From NCBI GenBank assembly GCA_948474755.1, contig CAOLHI010001278.1, positions 248,001-312,000 on the forward strand: 64,000 nt of DNA, written 5' to 3'. The DNA is from Ctenosaura bakeri. Its lineage: Eukaryota; Chordata; Lepidosauria; Squamata; Iguanidae. The notes under the pieces were generated by a model, which was given only the letters and a program-made list of their open reading frames with translations, was not told the DNA's origin and searched no databases. Position numbers and translations under genes: made by a program. Below, one piece after another: positions 32,996 through 44,000 of this stretch (position 1 is the first letter of the stretch; each line of letters begins with the position of its first letter).

Positions 32996-34888
32996 TGAAT
33001 GATTCTCAGTAGTTATAACTAAACAGAACCACACTACTATACATCATAACTAAATAACAACTGAAAAACTTTTTACATGAAGGTGGTGTTTGAAAGGAGT
33101 AGGCAGACCTGAGTGAAGTGGCAGAGTGCTTTAGCAGACTGGCAAAGCTGCCGTATAAGCCTGTAAGAAAAAGCAGGACTTGCCACATATGCCTTCTGCA
33201 CAATTTCCCATTACGTCGCTGGTGCTGAATGAGGAGTGTGAAGGCAGGTAGCTTTCTCAAGTACATGTGCACAGTGCATCTAAGAAGCATTTTGAAGGAG
33301 CTGGCAATATTTATCATGGCCATAAGTTGCACATTATGGCAAAACGTGCCTTCAGTCTGGCCAGTGAATCTACTTGCAGACAGACTTGGTTTTCAGCCTG
33401 AGCTGGCTACTTAAATTGCATCATCTTGCTTGCTGAGCGAACAAAGCAGAGCTCAGAAAGCTTTGCTTTCAGTCACCCTGTGGCAACACAGCAGGGTCTG
33501 CTTTCGGAACAACTCACTTGACCAGCTTTGGTACTCCTACTCTCCATGTTCATCTGATGTCCCCAAAACAGCCATTGACTCTGGGAGCTCGATTGGTGGC
33601 TTTACTTGGCAATGTTGATATTTTTAACATTCCTTAACAGGTCAGGCCTTCTCACTGCCACCCTTTTTCGCCTTCTCACCCTAACTATATGGTTTAGAAT
33701 TTTTCTGTTCTCAGGCACAAAATGAATAATCCAAAGAATGTGGATGAGACTCGCTAGCTGTGTGAATGTCTGAAAGGAAAAGCAGTTATCAGTAAAAAAA
33801 TGAGCACATTTGAAAATGGAAAGTCTTGAAAACAGAATGTAAACAGGCTAACTTTGGCAGAGCAACATTTCTGAATTTCATTTTCAAATGTGATGAATTT
33901 AATCATTGCAGAAGAATGAATAGAGATACAGTGATGTGATGCAGAAAAACCTCAGTTGATCTCCAGAGACAGCACTTCCCCTGGTGGATCAATATCAGGG
34001 TCATAAAGAAATCTAAATGTCTTTTACTTTCTGCATTGAAAGTTGAGTGCCACTACTTGTGCAAAGTAACTTAAACCACTGGGAAGGAAGGATGGAGGGC
34101 AAAAAGACAAACAAGTCCTCCCCTCCCCCAATACACCCTGCTTAAGTTTCTAAGCAGTGCTTGATATATGTAGCTTGTAGTTCTTTGGCTTTACTTCTTT
34201 CCCGCTCTTTCTCCAAATGGTTGTTGCTGTCCTTTCCTTGGAAGAGGCTGACATATGTCTCCACAATGGCTGCCAGCACATCTGCACTCACAAAAGCCAG
34301 TTGTAGGAGCTTTGTAATCTATGTTAGTTTTTTTCCTTCTGATCTATATCAGAATAGATTTGGAAAAAAAAAGTGTTGTTTTTCATTTCCTAATTACCAA
34401 TTTGGGAATTATTTAATTCTTTCAGGATATATAAACTTAGCATCAAACCATTTGGCTTGCCAGTATAAGTACCAAAATGTCACTAATCAGACCATCATCC
34501 CATCTAGCTCAACATGGTCAGCAAGATTTTGCATGAGAATCTTTCTCTGTTCTATGCTGTCATGCAAGAGGCTCAACCTGTGATCTTTGGCTGGAAAAAT
34601 CTGTGCCTTGCCATTAAGTCATGGCCCTCTCCCACCTACAGGACCTATTCACATATTATTGGAAGCATGTGTACAAGCTGTCTCTACAGCTGCCTCAGCT
34701 TTTGTGTGTGTACAGATATAGTCTCTCTGTGATAGGGAAAAAAATATTGTTGTGGATCCATACTTAACGTGAGATTCAATGACTTCCATTTATTCAGCCT
34801 GCGAAAGAACAATGAAGTGGGTAGAATCACACACACTTTCTAAAATACAATAAATACTATAAAAGTTAGAATTGATATTACTGATATT
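32996..34888. other. Non-coding DNA, no gene seen
   Basis: The minus-strand frame 33006-33332 was inspected for a transposase and rejected. A fragment at 34478-34530 (CTAATCAGACCATCATCCCATCTAGC) resembles the 3' end of a reptile LINE. Nothing else is assignable. Confidence 0.4.
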
Positions 34889-35066
34889 GGCCATTTCCGC
34901 ACTATATTGTTATTGTGCTCTTATTCCACTTTCAACATCTTATGGAATTCTGGGGTTTGTCATTTATTGAGGCCAAAGATGCTCCTCCTGAATCTGCAAA
35001 ACCCAGGATTCCATAGGCTGTTGAAAGTGGAATAAGAGCACTATACAGCGTAGTGCGGAAATGGCC
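34889..35066. mobile_element. Foldback MITE, palindromic family, copy 4
   Basis: Starts GGCCATTTCCGCACTA and ends TAGTGCGGAAATGGCC as its exact inverse, flanked by ATT on both sides. The centre is shortened relative to other copies. Confidence 0.88.
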
Positions 35067-35109
35067 ATTGTCCCAGTTCAGACAAAATGGGAAACCATGA
35101 TTTGCTGTT

Positions 35110-35491
35110 GCTGCACAAATCTGGGGTATGGGGATTGCGCAAGCAGCCTCTGCCGAAAGGCTCTCCCTTCCCTACTGCTTCAGCTTTGCACGAGCTGTCT
35201 GCTTGCGTGAGAGCCCCGCCTCTTCCTTCCGCAGTGCATGCACTGGGGCAGGAAGCATGACTGACCCGGCTCCAGAGGCTCCACATGCCAGGTAAGTGCT
35301 TGTGGGGCCCAGGAGCAATGCGTGATCGCACACCATTTTTGACTTCAAGCTGAAAATGAAAAGGTGTGCAATCAGCCCCTTCCGGCCACTGGAGCGTTGC
35401 GCGATTGTGAGTGCATCGTGCAGATTGCTCCTCACAATGGCACAACGCTCCAGGCCCTCTTTTGCATGGCAAATGCCATGTGAAAAGGGCC
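35110..35491 (+). mobile_element. GC-rich GGCCCTTTT-type MITE, copy C
   Basis: Right end ATGCCATGTGAAAAGGGCC. The body aligns with copy B (11985-12371) in the same orientation: CCCTACTGCTTCAGC, GAGAGCCCCGCCTCTTCC, GACTTCAAGC, GCTCCTCACAATGGCACAACG. The left terminus is not defined. Copy D lies 270 bp to the right in opposite orientation. The 184- and 125-codon minus-strand frames are products of this GC-rich repeat. Confidence 0.7.
35235..35291 (+). other. Candidate exon cassette inside MITE copy C
   Basis: CTCTTCCTTCCGCAG precedes the interval and CCAG|GTAAGTGC follows it, a full match to the donor consensus. The interval is 57 nt because the internal hairpin has shrunk to the palindrome CAGTGCATGCACTG. 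Confidence 0.45.
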
Positions 35492-35761
35492 TTGGTTTTG
35501 CACACTCCTTTCTTCTCTTTGGCGAGCAGGAGGAGGAGACTAGAAGCATATGCTTCAGCCTTTAAACAACAACAAAACAAAAATAATAAAAACAACCTGG
35601 TTCTTATTGCTCCTAAACTTAAGGAATTGTGGTTTGCTTTAATGATGTTTTTGGAGCAAACCAGTATCTGAAACCAGGGTTCAGTCTTAACTTGCTCCCA
35701 TTAAATTAAAGCAAAAGCAAGCAGCATTCCCTGGATTTGGACATTTTAGGTACTCCTTTAA

Positions 35762-36203
35762 GGCCCTTTTTGCATGGCATTTTGCAAGTGAGAGGGCCCC
35801 TTGAGCGTTGTGTAAATGTGAGGAGCGGTCTGTATGACGCACTCACATTTATGCAATGCTCAAGAGCCGAACGCACAGTGCATACGCATTTTTTTATTTT
35901 CGGCTTTTAGCCGAAAACGCTGCGTGCTTGCGCACCGGTCAGGAGCCTGGAGTGTACTTACCTGCTGTGCGAAGCCTCCTGAGCCGCACCGGTCGTGCTT
36001 CCTGCCCCAGCACTAGCCTCCTACTCCCAGGCTGCACTGTGGAAGGAAGGGGTGGGGTGCGGGCGAGGCGCTCATGCGACCAGGAAGGACCTGAGGAGCC
36101 CAGGCAGCGGGGAAGCAGCAGGGAAGCGGCAGCGTTACTTTCGAGGCTTCTCGTGCGAGAACCCCTGCCCAGCAGCACAAATGAGTAATGTGCAAAAAGG
36201 GCC
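35762..36203 (-). mobile_element. GC-rich GGCCCTTTT-type MITE, copy D, complete, with TAA duplication
   Basis: The 442-bp element has inverted ends GGCCCTTTTTGCA / TGCAAAAAGGGCC and is flanked by TAA at 35759-35761 and 36204-36206. A 3-bp TWA duplication is the mark of PIF/Harbinger elements, so I place the family there tentatively. Internal hairpins include TTTTCGGCTTTTAGCCGAAAA (35897-35917) and GCGTTGTGTAAATGTGAGGAG / CTCACATTTATGCAATGC. It is non-autonomous. Confidence 0.85.
35962..36036 (-). other. Candidate exon cassette inside MITE copy D
   Basis: On the minus strand the interval is preceded by CCTTCCTTCCACAG and followed by GCAG|GTAAGTAC. It is 75 nt long (25 codons), like copy E. 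Confidence 0.45.
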
Positions 36204-36216
36204 TAAGTCTGAACTG

Positions 36217-37229
36217 TGCCATCCTGTGCAAGTTTAACAACGAAGTCCCATATTGTCAACCTTTGCACTTTGTAATATTCCATGGACTGAACTCAAACAT
36301 ATGTATCTAGTTTGGAAACACTGAGGAATAAGAAAGTAAATCCAGTGAACGTACCTGTAACATTTCTGTGTAATGTTGTACACTCTCTGCCCTACTTTCC
36401 CCAAACTGAAACACTATTTGGGATTTTGTGTGTGTTGACAAAGTCTTCTGAAAGTAGCACCTAATAAAAGTGAAATACAAGCTGATATTAAATATTATCA
36501 ACACAAACTCTTGATTGTTAAGGACTCTATTCATCAGAAATGCCAACTCAATGTACCTTCATTGCGGCAACTCTGCACACTGGCCTCTGCAGAACCTTAT
36601 CATGATTTATGGAGTTACTCTGTGGCTTGAGACTTTCATGTTGTTTGCATGAAGCCATAAGTCATTCTTTCACCCAGTAGCTCAATCAATTCTGATAGCT
36701 GTCAGGAGAGGAAACACAAGAAATCCTTGAACTTTATTCTACACCCGGCTGGGAGATTTTAAAATTCAGATAAGGACAATTTCCCCTTCTGTTTTAAAGT
36801 ATAATTAAACATGACCATTCTTAGCTTTACTGATTTCATCCATTATTGAACTGCAGCTGATGAACATTGCTGGGAAGGTGTCTGACAAAAAACAAAAAAA
36901 AAAAGGTTCTTGTAAGTGCAAAGAACATCTGTTGAAATTATAATCAACATTGGGATTTGACCTCAACGATTCAAGATTCATTGTGTGAATGCTTAAAGGT
37001 TATTTCATGCGCTCTGTGAAACATAGTGTTGAACATGTTGACCTATGGGCACACCCTGCCATTTTGGATACAACCAGACTTTTCAAATTACTTTCTTGGG
37101 ATTGTGGCTTCTAGAATCTGTCAGTTATCAAGGCCTCTAACTATGCTGGTTAGGGGGTTCTGTAAGTGGTAGACCGGAATAGGAACTTTGACAAGTTTTA
37201 TATACTATATAAGGTGTATCCTAGGCTTA
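36217..37229. other. Non-coding DNA, no gene seen
   Basis: Largely free of recognisable repeats. A remnant at 37090-37160 (TTGGGATTGTGGCTTCTAGAATC) resembles the hAT-type end family. No exon is seen. Confidence 0.4.
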
Positions 37230-37432
37230 TATGCATATCTTCCTGTTGTGTGCCTTCAAGGCATTTCTGACTTATGGCAACCCTAAGGCGAACCTATCAA
37301 GAGATTTTCTGGGGCTGAGAGCATGTGATGTGCCCAAGATCACCTAGTAGATTTCCATGGTCAAGTGGGAATTAAACCCTGGTCTCCAGGATCATATTTC
37401 AATGTGCAAACCACTACACCATGCTGGCTCTT
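37230..37432 (-). mobile_element. tRNA-headed SINE, reverse copy
   Basis: Tail GTTGTGTGCCTTCAAGGCAT, then TATGGCAACCCTAAGGCGAA, body CACCTAGTAGATTTCCATGG and head AACCACTACACCATGCTGGC, in plus-strand order. Nearly full length and well preserved. Confidence 0.87.
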
Positions 37433-38994
37433 ATATGCATACATGCAAAAGGCTAAGATGTTTCATTTGACCTATCTGAGAAATTTATTTTTGCATGGGA
37501 AGCACTTAAGTTTGCAGCTCTTTGATTTTAATTCAGAGTTACAACATTCCAGAAAAGACTATACCACATTATATTTCTCAGTGTGTGACTTGATTATTAG
37601 ACAGCCAGGCTCTGAAGAGCCACTTTACTATTTATGCAAGTAAAGTTTAGTGAATGATACTCTCATCACAATCCAGAGGACACTCAAAATATAGACATGA
37701 TTAATTGATTGTGATGGGGATTTATTTGCCTCTAAGACGGGTGAACTGAGAGGAATTTTAATGGTGGGTTGGTGTAATGGAGAACATTTCGGTGGACTCC
37801 TCCCTTATGTTTGAGAGCTGAGGAGGAGCTTTTTAATTAGTCAATGGATGAGCTCTACACTCTGAGCAATTATAGCTAAAAACAAGGAGTTGAAAAGAAT
37901 GGAACTACATTTGACAGTCTTGATAAAAGTGGCAAGTTTTTCTACCTTGTGAGACTAGTTATGAGTCTAAATTCAACTGGCCTTGGAAATTCCCACACTT
38001 TCAAGACTTGTGGGTTATTCTTGAGAGATTAAAGTGTGCACAGTACGATGTCAACATTTTAAAATGTGAGCAGTGGGTAGAATTGGGGGAAAAACCCATA
38101 TACTTTAATCAGTAGAGTTAATGCATAAATTAGACAAAATGGATAAGTAAGACATCAGAAACAATGTATAAAAATCTGGGTGAATTTGTAGGCAAACCTG
38201 TGAAACCAATAAAAAGTCCCACAACCAGATAATAAAGAAGGTTGGATCCAAAATGCAGTTGGGATTTGGAAAAAAATGCAACGGAACCATGAGGGTGAGA
38301 TTTTCACATCTTGGGAGCTTTTCTCTAACTGATCACATTCTTATGTGTTGGATTACAACAGTTTCCCCTCCGCTAGCCAGTCTAGTGGATAACTGTAGTG
38401 GCTAGAGATACTGAGAGTTATAGTCTACCACATCTACTGGGTGTTTTGTTGGGGAAGGTTTCTGTAAGCAATCAAACAGCATTGTGTAGAAAGTGTGCAT
38501 GTCAAAATGCAAATCCGTTTCCTTGAAGGAAGGTTTGTTTTACTATGTCAATAATAATGAAAGACAATATGTGTTTATGCCTCTATCATCACTCCAACAG
38601 TATGAAACCTAGACACTTGAAACTTGGCATAGGTACGCAGGGGACCTCAGGGTGTGTGTATCTTGGGTTTTTTTTTTTATTTCCAAAATAAGTTAATGAA
38701 TTTTAATTAACTAAAATATGCATAGTACCATCTTTAGCATAAGGATATCCTTAAGATATGTTAATATATCCCTAGAGACAAAGCTGAATGCATGCCTGGG
38801 AGATCTATTTTTCCACAAGGCCTCTAGGCAGCTGTAAGTGATGCTTTATTCTGCAAGGCCCTAAAAGTGAAAAAAAAAAAAGAAGTAAGATGTATGCAAG
38901 CAGATGGGAAGGCTGACTGAGCACATAGATAGAGGGAGGAAAGAAAAAGATGAGAAGAGAAGAGAAAAATAGTGCAGGGGTGGGAGAAAACAAA
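37433..38994. other. Non-coding DNA, no gene seen
   Basis: A remnant near 38370-38440 (TAGTCTACCA preceded by ACTGAGAGTTA) resembles the hAT-type end family. The rest is unassigned and low in recognisable repeats. Confidence 0.4.
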
Positions 38995-39196
38995 GGTCAT
39001 TTCCGCACTAGACTGTTATAGTGCTATTATTTAACTTTCAACATCCTATGGAATCCTGGGGTTTGCAGTATAGGGAAGGGCATTTAGAATTCTCAGCCAG
39101 AGAGTTCTTGAGCCTCGTAAAACTATAAACCCCAGGATTCTGTAGGACGTTGAAAGTGGAATAATAGCACTATAAGAGTCTAGTGTGGAAATGGCC
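38995..39196. mobile_element. Foldback MITE, palindromic family, copy 5
   Basis: Starts GGTCATTTCCGCACTAGACTG and ends AGTCTAGTGTGGAAATGGCC, flanked by AAA on both sides. Among the best preserved arms in the window. Confidence 0.9.
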
Positions 39197-40329
39197 AAAG
39201 AGAAACAGCAGAGGGAAAGAAAATGAGCACTTTGGGGGCAAGAGGAACTAAGGAGTTTGCTAGGAGATTTAAAAAACCCACAACAAAAGACCTTAATGTA
39301 CCCTGCTGTTTCACAATTTAAGCTTCAATATGGCTAATAGGGCTTCTGAATTCTGAAATCTTCTTTTCTCCAAACTTTTCCTTCAAGAAAACTTAAAGCA
39401 TCCCTCTGGGTGGAAATGCAGCTTTGGGGCTCAACCACAAGGGGAATTGGGGAGCACTCTTCAGTACAGTCTGACTGCTACAGAATAAGCAAGTTGAAGA
39501 TTGCAATCATAAATGTCCCTTAAAAGTGTACTCTTTGTATATTCCTCTTGATTCTGAAATGGAGGAAAGATCAGATTTATTTTTAAAAGAAGGCGTTTCT
39601 TAAATAAGTCTGCACTAATTGCCTGCGGGGCATGTGAGATTCCCCCCCTCTTCCTTCAGACTTGACAAGTTGGTCTCCTGAGCAGGGAATAAAACATAAT
39701 TGCTCTTGGCCATATAGTCCAAACTATGTATTACAGTTACTTGGTGTGCAAATGGGGTGTGTATGTGTGTGTTATGAATAGGGCCCTATGCTGGGAGGGT
39801 GGGAGGTTAAAAGTTCACACCTTCCTACTGAATGATCATGAGAAATGAATGCCTCTAAGTCACCCAGAAAGCACTTAAATATACTTGCAGGAAAGGATCC
39901 CCTCCTCCCAGTTTAAAAACAAACAATAAAATCTTAAGCCCCAACCGCTGGAAATCCCAATTCAGTCACAAAAGAGTTGTACAGCCACAATAAACATTAC
40001 AATCTAGGAACGCTAAGCACAATATTATTAGAGACATTGGCTCTTTCTTTTTCTGACGGCTAGCCCCGTACAAGGGCAGGATTTGGTCTGAGCATTTCCT
40101 TCTGATTGCTGATGACAGCAGTAACACTTACAGCTTTATAAGGAATGCAGGAAATTTAGCTCCCAGAACAGTCTTAGGTGTTAGTGATCAACTGTTACAA
40201 AAGGAGCACAGAATCCACAGCTACACTTCTGGCTGTTAACCTTTAAATTAAAGTGTCACAACTGTGTTATTGTTCAAGAGTGACTGCTGTGAATCACTGT
40301 TAGTACAAGGTACAAGCACCGTGGCCAAG

Positions 40330-40365
<36 letters not shown>

Positions 40366-40442
40366 TAAGGTACTAGGTTTACCCAATTGAGCTCTTATAA
40401 CTTAAATCCTGAACAGGTCGCAGAGCAAGAAGAACTATCTAA
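39197..40442. other. Repeat-poor non-coding DNA
   Basis: From about 39500 to 40320 there is no recognisable repeat, which is unusual for this window. It is a candidate for conserved non-coding sequence. A (TG)n(AG)n microsatellite lies at 40330-40364. No exon is identified. Confidence 0.4.
40330..40364. repeat. (TG)n(AG)n microsatellite
   Basis: About eleven TG units followed by about six AG units. Confidence 0.97.
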
Positions 40443-40643
40443 GGCCATTTCCTCACTATACTGTTATAATGCTATTATTCCACTTTCAACATCCTATGGA
40501 ATCCTGGGGTTTGCATTTGAGGGAGGGGCATTTAGAATTCTCAGCCAGAGAGCTCTTTGGCCTCAGTGAACTACAAACCCCAGAATCCCACAGATATTGA
40601 AAGTGGAATAGTAGGACTATAACAGTGTAGTGTGGAAAGGCCC
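40443..40643. mobile_element. Foldback MITE, palindromic family, copy 6, with TAA duplication
   Basis: Starts GGCCATTTCCTCACTATACTG and ends CAGTGTAGTGTGGAAAGGCC(C), flanked by TAA at 40440-40442 and 40644-40646. The TWA-type duplication matches that of the GC-rich MITE copies D and F, and the terminal GGCC is shared, so both families may use one transposase. Confidence 0.9.
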
Positions 40644-40977
40644 TAAGAATTGGATTTACGCCTTTTGTTTCTTGGCACTTGACAAATTTTAAGACTTCTC
40701 TATCCCAATGTTATTCATTTACCTGTGATGTGATGGGTATTACAATGTTATTTGTATCTTTATTGCTTATGGCTTACTGGGTGGGATTAAGACTTGGTTA
40801 GTTGAATTGAGGTTTCCTTGGGAAATCAAGTTAATTATGAATTCAGTCCTGCCAGTTTTGAATGGGACTGCTCAAAGCCACCCAGAAATCTTGTTTATGG
40901 GGCAATGGAAATTCCAGTAATACCTGTCTACAGCAATTTCGTCTAATGTGCCACAAATTAAAATGGAAGAAAGTTGA

Positions 40978-41455
40978 GGCCTTTCATACTGCTCTATTAT
41001 AGCACTATGATTCCACTTTAACTGCCATGGCAACATCCAATGGAATCCTGGGTTTTATAGTTTGGTGAGGCACTAAAGGAGAGAAGAGAGCCAGTAAGAT
41101 GTATTGATTTGAACACTGGACTAGGACAACAAGGTTTGGAAATCCCGTTCAGCCCTTGGAACCCATTGGGTGACTTTGGGCAAGTCACACTCTCTCAGTC
41201 TTAGAGGAGGGCAATGGAAACCCTCCTCTGAACAAATCTTGCTGACAAAACCCCATGATAGATTCACTTTGGGGTCATCATAAGTCGGAAATGACTCAAA
41301 GGCACACAACAGCAACAATGAGATGGTAGAGGGGCTCTCTGGCAGAGAATTCTAAACCCATGTCCTTAAACTGCAAATGTTCAGATTCCGTAGGATGGAA
41401 CCATGGCAATAAAAGTGGAATCATAGTTCTGTAACTGTGTAGTGCGAAAGGGTCC
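40978..41455. mobile_element. Foldback MITE (longer subfamily), interrupted by a SINE
   Basis: Left arm GGCCTTTCATACTGCTCTATTA...ATGGAATCCTGGGTTTTATAG and right arm AGATTCCGTAGGATGG...GGAATCATAGTTCTGTAACTG, ending GTGCGAAAGGGTCC. The arms are separated by a complete SINE at 41088-41318, inserted in the central GAGGCACTA...GAGAATTCTAAA segment that copies near 16 kb show uninterrupted. Confidence 0.8.
41088..41318 (+). mobile_element. tRNA-headed SINE, full length, inside a MITE
   Basis: Head GAGCCAGTAAGATGTATTGA, body CCCATTGGGTGACTTTGGGC then AAGTCACACTCTCTCAG, CCTCTGAACAAATCTTGCTG, tail CATAAGTCGGAAATGACTCAAAGG and CACACAACAGCAACAAT. It is the most complete SINE in the window and can serve as the local reference copy. 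Confidence 0.9.
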
Positions 41456-41458
41456 CTG

Positions 41459-42127
41459 CAATAAAAGACCAACAGGGTTGTGAAATAAACACAATTAGGA
41501 CTGTCATGTTTAAAAAAAGGTTTCTTGAAATGTAGAGGAAGCATGCCCGTTCAGGTCTCCAGATGCTATTGTCAGTGGCTGTGTTTTAATACATTTTGTT
41601 TCTCCAAAACAAATATAATAGGCCAGTCGGATAAATTTTTTATATGTTATGGAATGTGCTAAGTGCTGAAGAAGAAGAAAAAGAAAAAAAGTGTGAGGGC
41701 ATGAGAAGGATCTAGACTGGCAGTATTCCAACCTCCCATTTGTAACTTATTGCTGTAAAATTTCCATAGACTTCCCCCGAGGACAATGAAAAATTGTGTA
41801 AAGTGATACTTCTGGCTTTGAATGGACTGGAAACTCCAGGGAATTCTTACCAGAAAAATAAAAAATGGTAGGGGTTGCCTTAGAAAGTTCAGCTACTTTT
41901 TTAGCTGGAAAAGAAGAGAGGTACATTAATCAAATATTAGAAAGGTTGCCAGAAAATATTTCAGCTTATTGCTGGAGAGACCTTTGGAAGAAACAGACTT
42001 GGGGGGATATCACATCTCTTAATAGATGGAGTGACTTATTTATGAAGGGGAAGGCTGTGGATATGTAACAGGAAGTACATCACTGCCTCCTGTGATCATC
42101 TCATAACATGTTGCTCATTTTATACCA
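41459..42127. other. Non-coding DNA, no gene seen
   Basis: A frame at 41865-42068 (plus strand) reads like a possible old element remnant, but I cannot match it to any family. Confidence 0.35.
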
Positions 42128-42490
42128 TGAGGGTGGAGTAATGGTTAGAATATTGGACTAAAGGTACTTTCTGTACTACACTGTTATGGTGCTATTATTC
42201 CACTTTCAACACCCTGTGGAATTCTGGGCTTTGTAGTTTACTGAGGCCAAAAAGCTCTCTGGCTGAGAATTCTGAAGGTCCTCCTCAAACTGGAAACCCC
42301 TGGATTCCATAGCATGTTGGAAGTGGAATAATAGCATTAAAAAGTGTAGCATGGAAAGGCTGGAGAGGTGTGAGTTCAAATCCCCATTGTGTGAAATTAA
42401 TGTGTACTGATGCATAGTGTGTATCAGCCACTATCTCTCAGTCTAATCTACCTTATAGGGTTGTTGTGAGGATAGACAGAGGAAGAGGGA
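42128..42490 (+). mobile_element. tRNA-headed MIR/CORE-like SINE split by a MITE
   Basis: The A-box-like GTGGAGTAATGGTTAGAATA then TTGGACTA lies before 42160 and the B-box-like GTGAGTTCAAATCCCC after 42368, with the MITE at 42163-42360 between them. Downstream, CTCAGTCTAATCTACCTTAT then AGGGTTGTTGTGAGGAT resembles the MIR-type tail. Confidence 0.65.
42163..42360. mobile_element. Foldback MITE, palindromic family, copy 7, inside a SINE
   Basis: Arms TGGTGCTATTATTCCACTTT...CTGGGCTTTGTAGTTT and AAACTGGAAACCCCTGG...GGAATAATAGCATT. The ends are degenerate (GGTACTTTCTGTAC / AGCATGGAAAGGC). It separates the two pol III promoter boxes of the host SINE. Confidence 0.8.
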
Positions 42491-43104
42491 GAATTCTGAA
42501 GTAAAAAGTAACTATTAATGTAGTTTCTGGTAACTAACAACTAAAACTAAGAGCTCCTATAGGAGATAAACTGTTCTGATCCCTTTCACTTTGGCTTCAA
42601 ATTGAAATGCTAACCTGGTTATGGGATGGTGATGGTTTTGTATTTATTGGTGAATGACTAATGGCAGGAACTAAGTAGGAGAGTGTGTCCCTGTTGGTTC
42701 TGCTTCATCTATTGGCAGTTATTGATTGATTGTATTTTTGTATCTCCTCCCAGCTCACAAGGGCTCTGGAGGCAATGAAAAAGTAAAAATCAGTTAAAAC
42801 AATATTGGTACCTAATGAAAGAATGGACAGAATTCTCAAACATGTCCAAATAATAGATGAACAATGGATTTTCCAAAAGTTGAGAAACACTGATGCAGAG
42901 ACTCCTGAACAGATGAGAACATTGAGGACTTATTCTGCCTATACACATACACACATACCACATGTGGATCTCTGCACAGAAAAATGGCATTTTTTTGTAT
43001 GTGCAAAAATCCCATATCGGTATTGGGATGGGGTGTATGTGTTGCAGAGTAAATTCCAAATTGCAAACAGTCCTTGGAAATTTCTCACAGCAGGGAGATA
43101 ATGA
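42491..43104. other. Non-coding DNA, no gene seen
   Basis: No recognisable element or exon. Overlapping short frames on both strands at 42790-43100 have no domain. Confidence 0.4.
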
Positions 43105-43415
43105 TAAAATTACTATTGTTAACTGCTGTCAAGTTGAGTTCAGCTTATGGTAACCCTATAAACAAGTCACCCAAGTCACACAAGTGCTCAGGTCCTGCAG
43201 ATCCAGATATGTGTCTTCCTTGATTGAGTCTACCCACCTGGAATGCACTCTTCCTCTTTTCCTATTTCCTCCACCTTACCAAACTTTATTGTCTTTTCTA
43301 GTGAGTCAGGCCTTCTCATGATATATCCAAAGTACGACAGCCTCAGTGTAGTCATCTTGGATTCTAAAGAGAGTTCAGGTTTGATTTGCTCTAAGACCTA
43401 TTAATTTGTCCTTTT
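43105..43415 (-). pseudogene. BovB (RTE) LINE ORF C-terminal remnant
   Basis: Read on the minus strand, a frame at about 43210-43360 gives KMTTLRLSYFGYIMRRPD then SLEKTIKFGKV, the conserved C-terminal part of BovB/RTE ORF2 downstream of the reverse transcriptase domain. A stop follows shortly (GG then TAG). On the plus strand the left part (AGTTGAGTTCAGCTTATGGT) is the 3' region that the SINE tails imitate. The piece is 5' truncated and inactive. Its presence supports BovB as the LINE partner of the SINEs here. Confidence 0.75.
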
Positions 43416-43689
43416 AGCAGTCCAGGGTGACTGTAGACTGAAAACATATGCAGGTATAATTTGGACTTACACCTGTTTATGTCACCTAACAGGATGCCAG
43501 TCAATTTTCTATGTAATCTACCTTGAGTCTCAGTTCTGAGGAAAGGACAGGATAAAGATGATGATAATGGTGGTGATGATGGCTTCAGAGAGGATGATGT
43601 AATGAATCTCCAACAAAGTTCCATTTCAAAGTAGCACAGTAAGCCAGAACTTACTTCATGGTATAATGATTTACAGTTTCTAGTTGGAC

Positions 43690-44000
43690 TAAACCAATGG
43701 CTCATCTAATCCAGCATTCTGTTCACACAGTGACCAGACAGTTGCCCATCGAAGGCTTATCATGTCTGAAACAGTTCTTTCCCACTTATGCTCTTCAGCA
43801 AAAAAGTCTGAGGTGAGGGACATATACATCTCCTGGAGTTATCAGTGGCCACTGGGTTTCATGGCTACTGCTCTCGTGTTCTTCTTGTGAGCTTCCCATA
43901 ACCTTAACATTTGGCTGGCAACTGTGGTAACAGAATGCTAGACTACATAAGCCTTTGGTCTGAGCCAACATGTCTGTTGTTAAACATTTCAGGAGCTTGT
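43690..44000 (-). mobile_element. CR1/L3-like LINE 3' end, reverse (family B)
   Basis: Plus-strand text CTCATCTAATCCAGCATTCTG then TTCACACAGTGACCAGACAG is the reverse of the usual 3' end of this reptile LINE. It also carries CAGTGGCCACTGGGTTTCATGGC. Same family as 23285-23690 and 47238-47975. Confidence 0.65.

Noticed and set aside
33006..33332. A Harbinger-type transposase N-terminus on the minus strand
   Set aside because: A few basic residues look suggestive, but no conserved motif or catalytic triad can be placed and the frame ends early.
35041..35595. A 184-codon minus-strand frame as a protein gene
   Set aside because: It runs through the GC-rich MITE copy C; similar frames arise in copies B, D and E because of their inverted repeats.
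35074..36216. A confirmed hAT element with CAGTTCAGAC termini
   Set aside because: The flanking octamers do not match, so it is kept only as a possibility among the findings.
41088..41130. A tRNA gene
   Set aside because: A and B boxes are those of a SINE head; no acceptor stem pairing and a SINE body follows.
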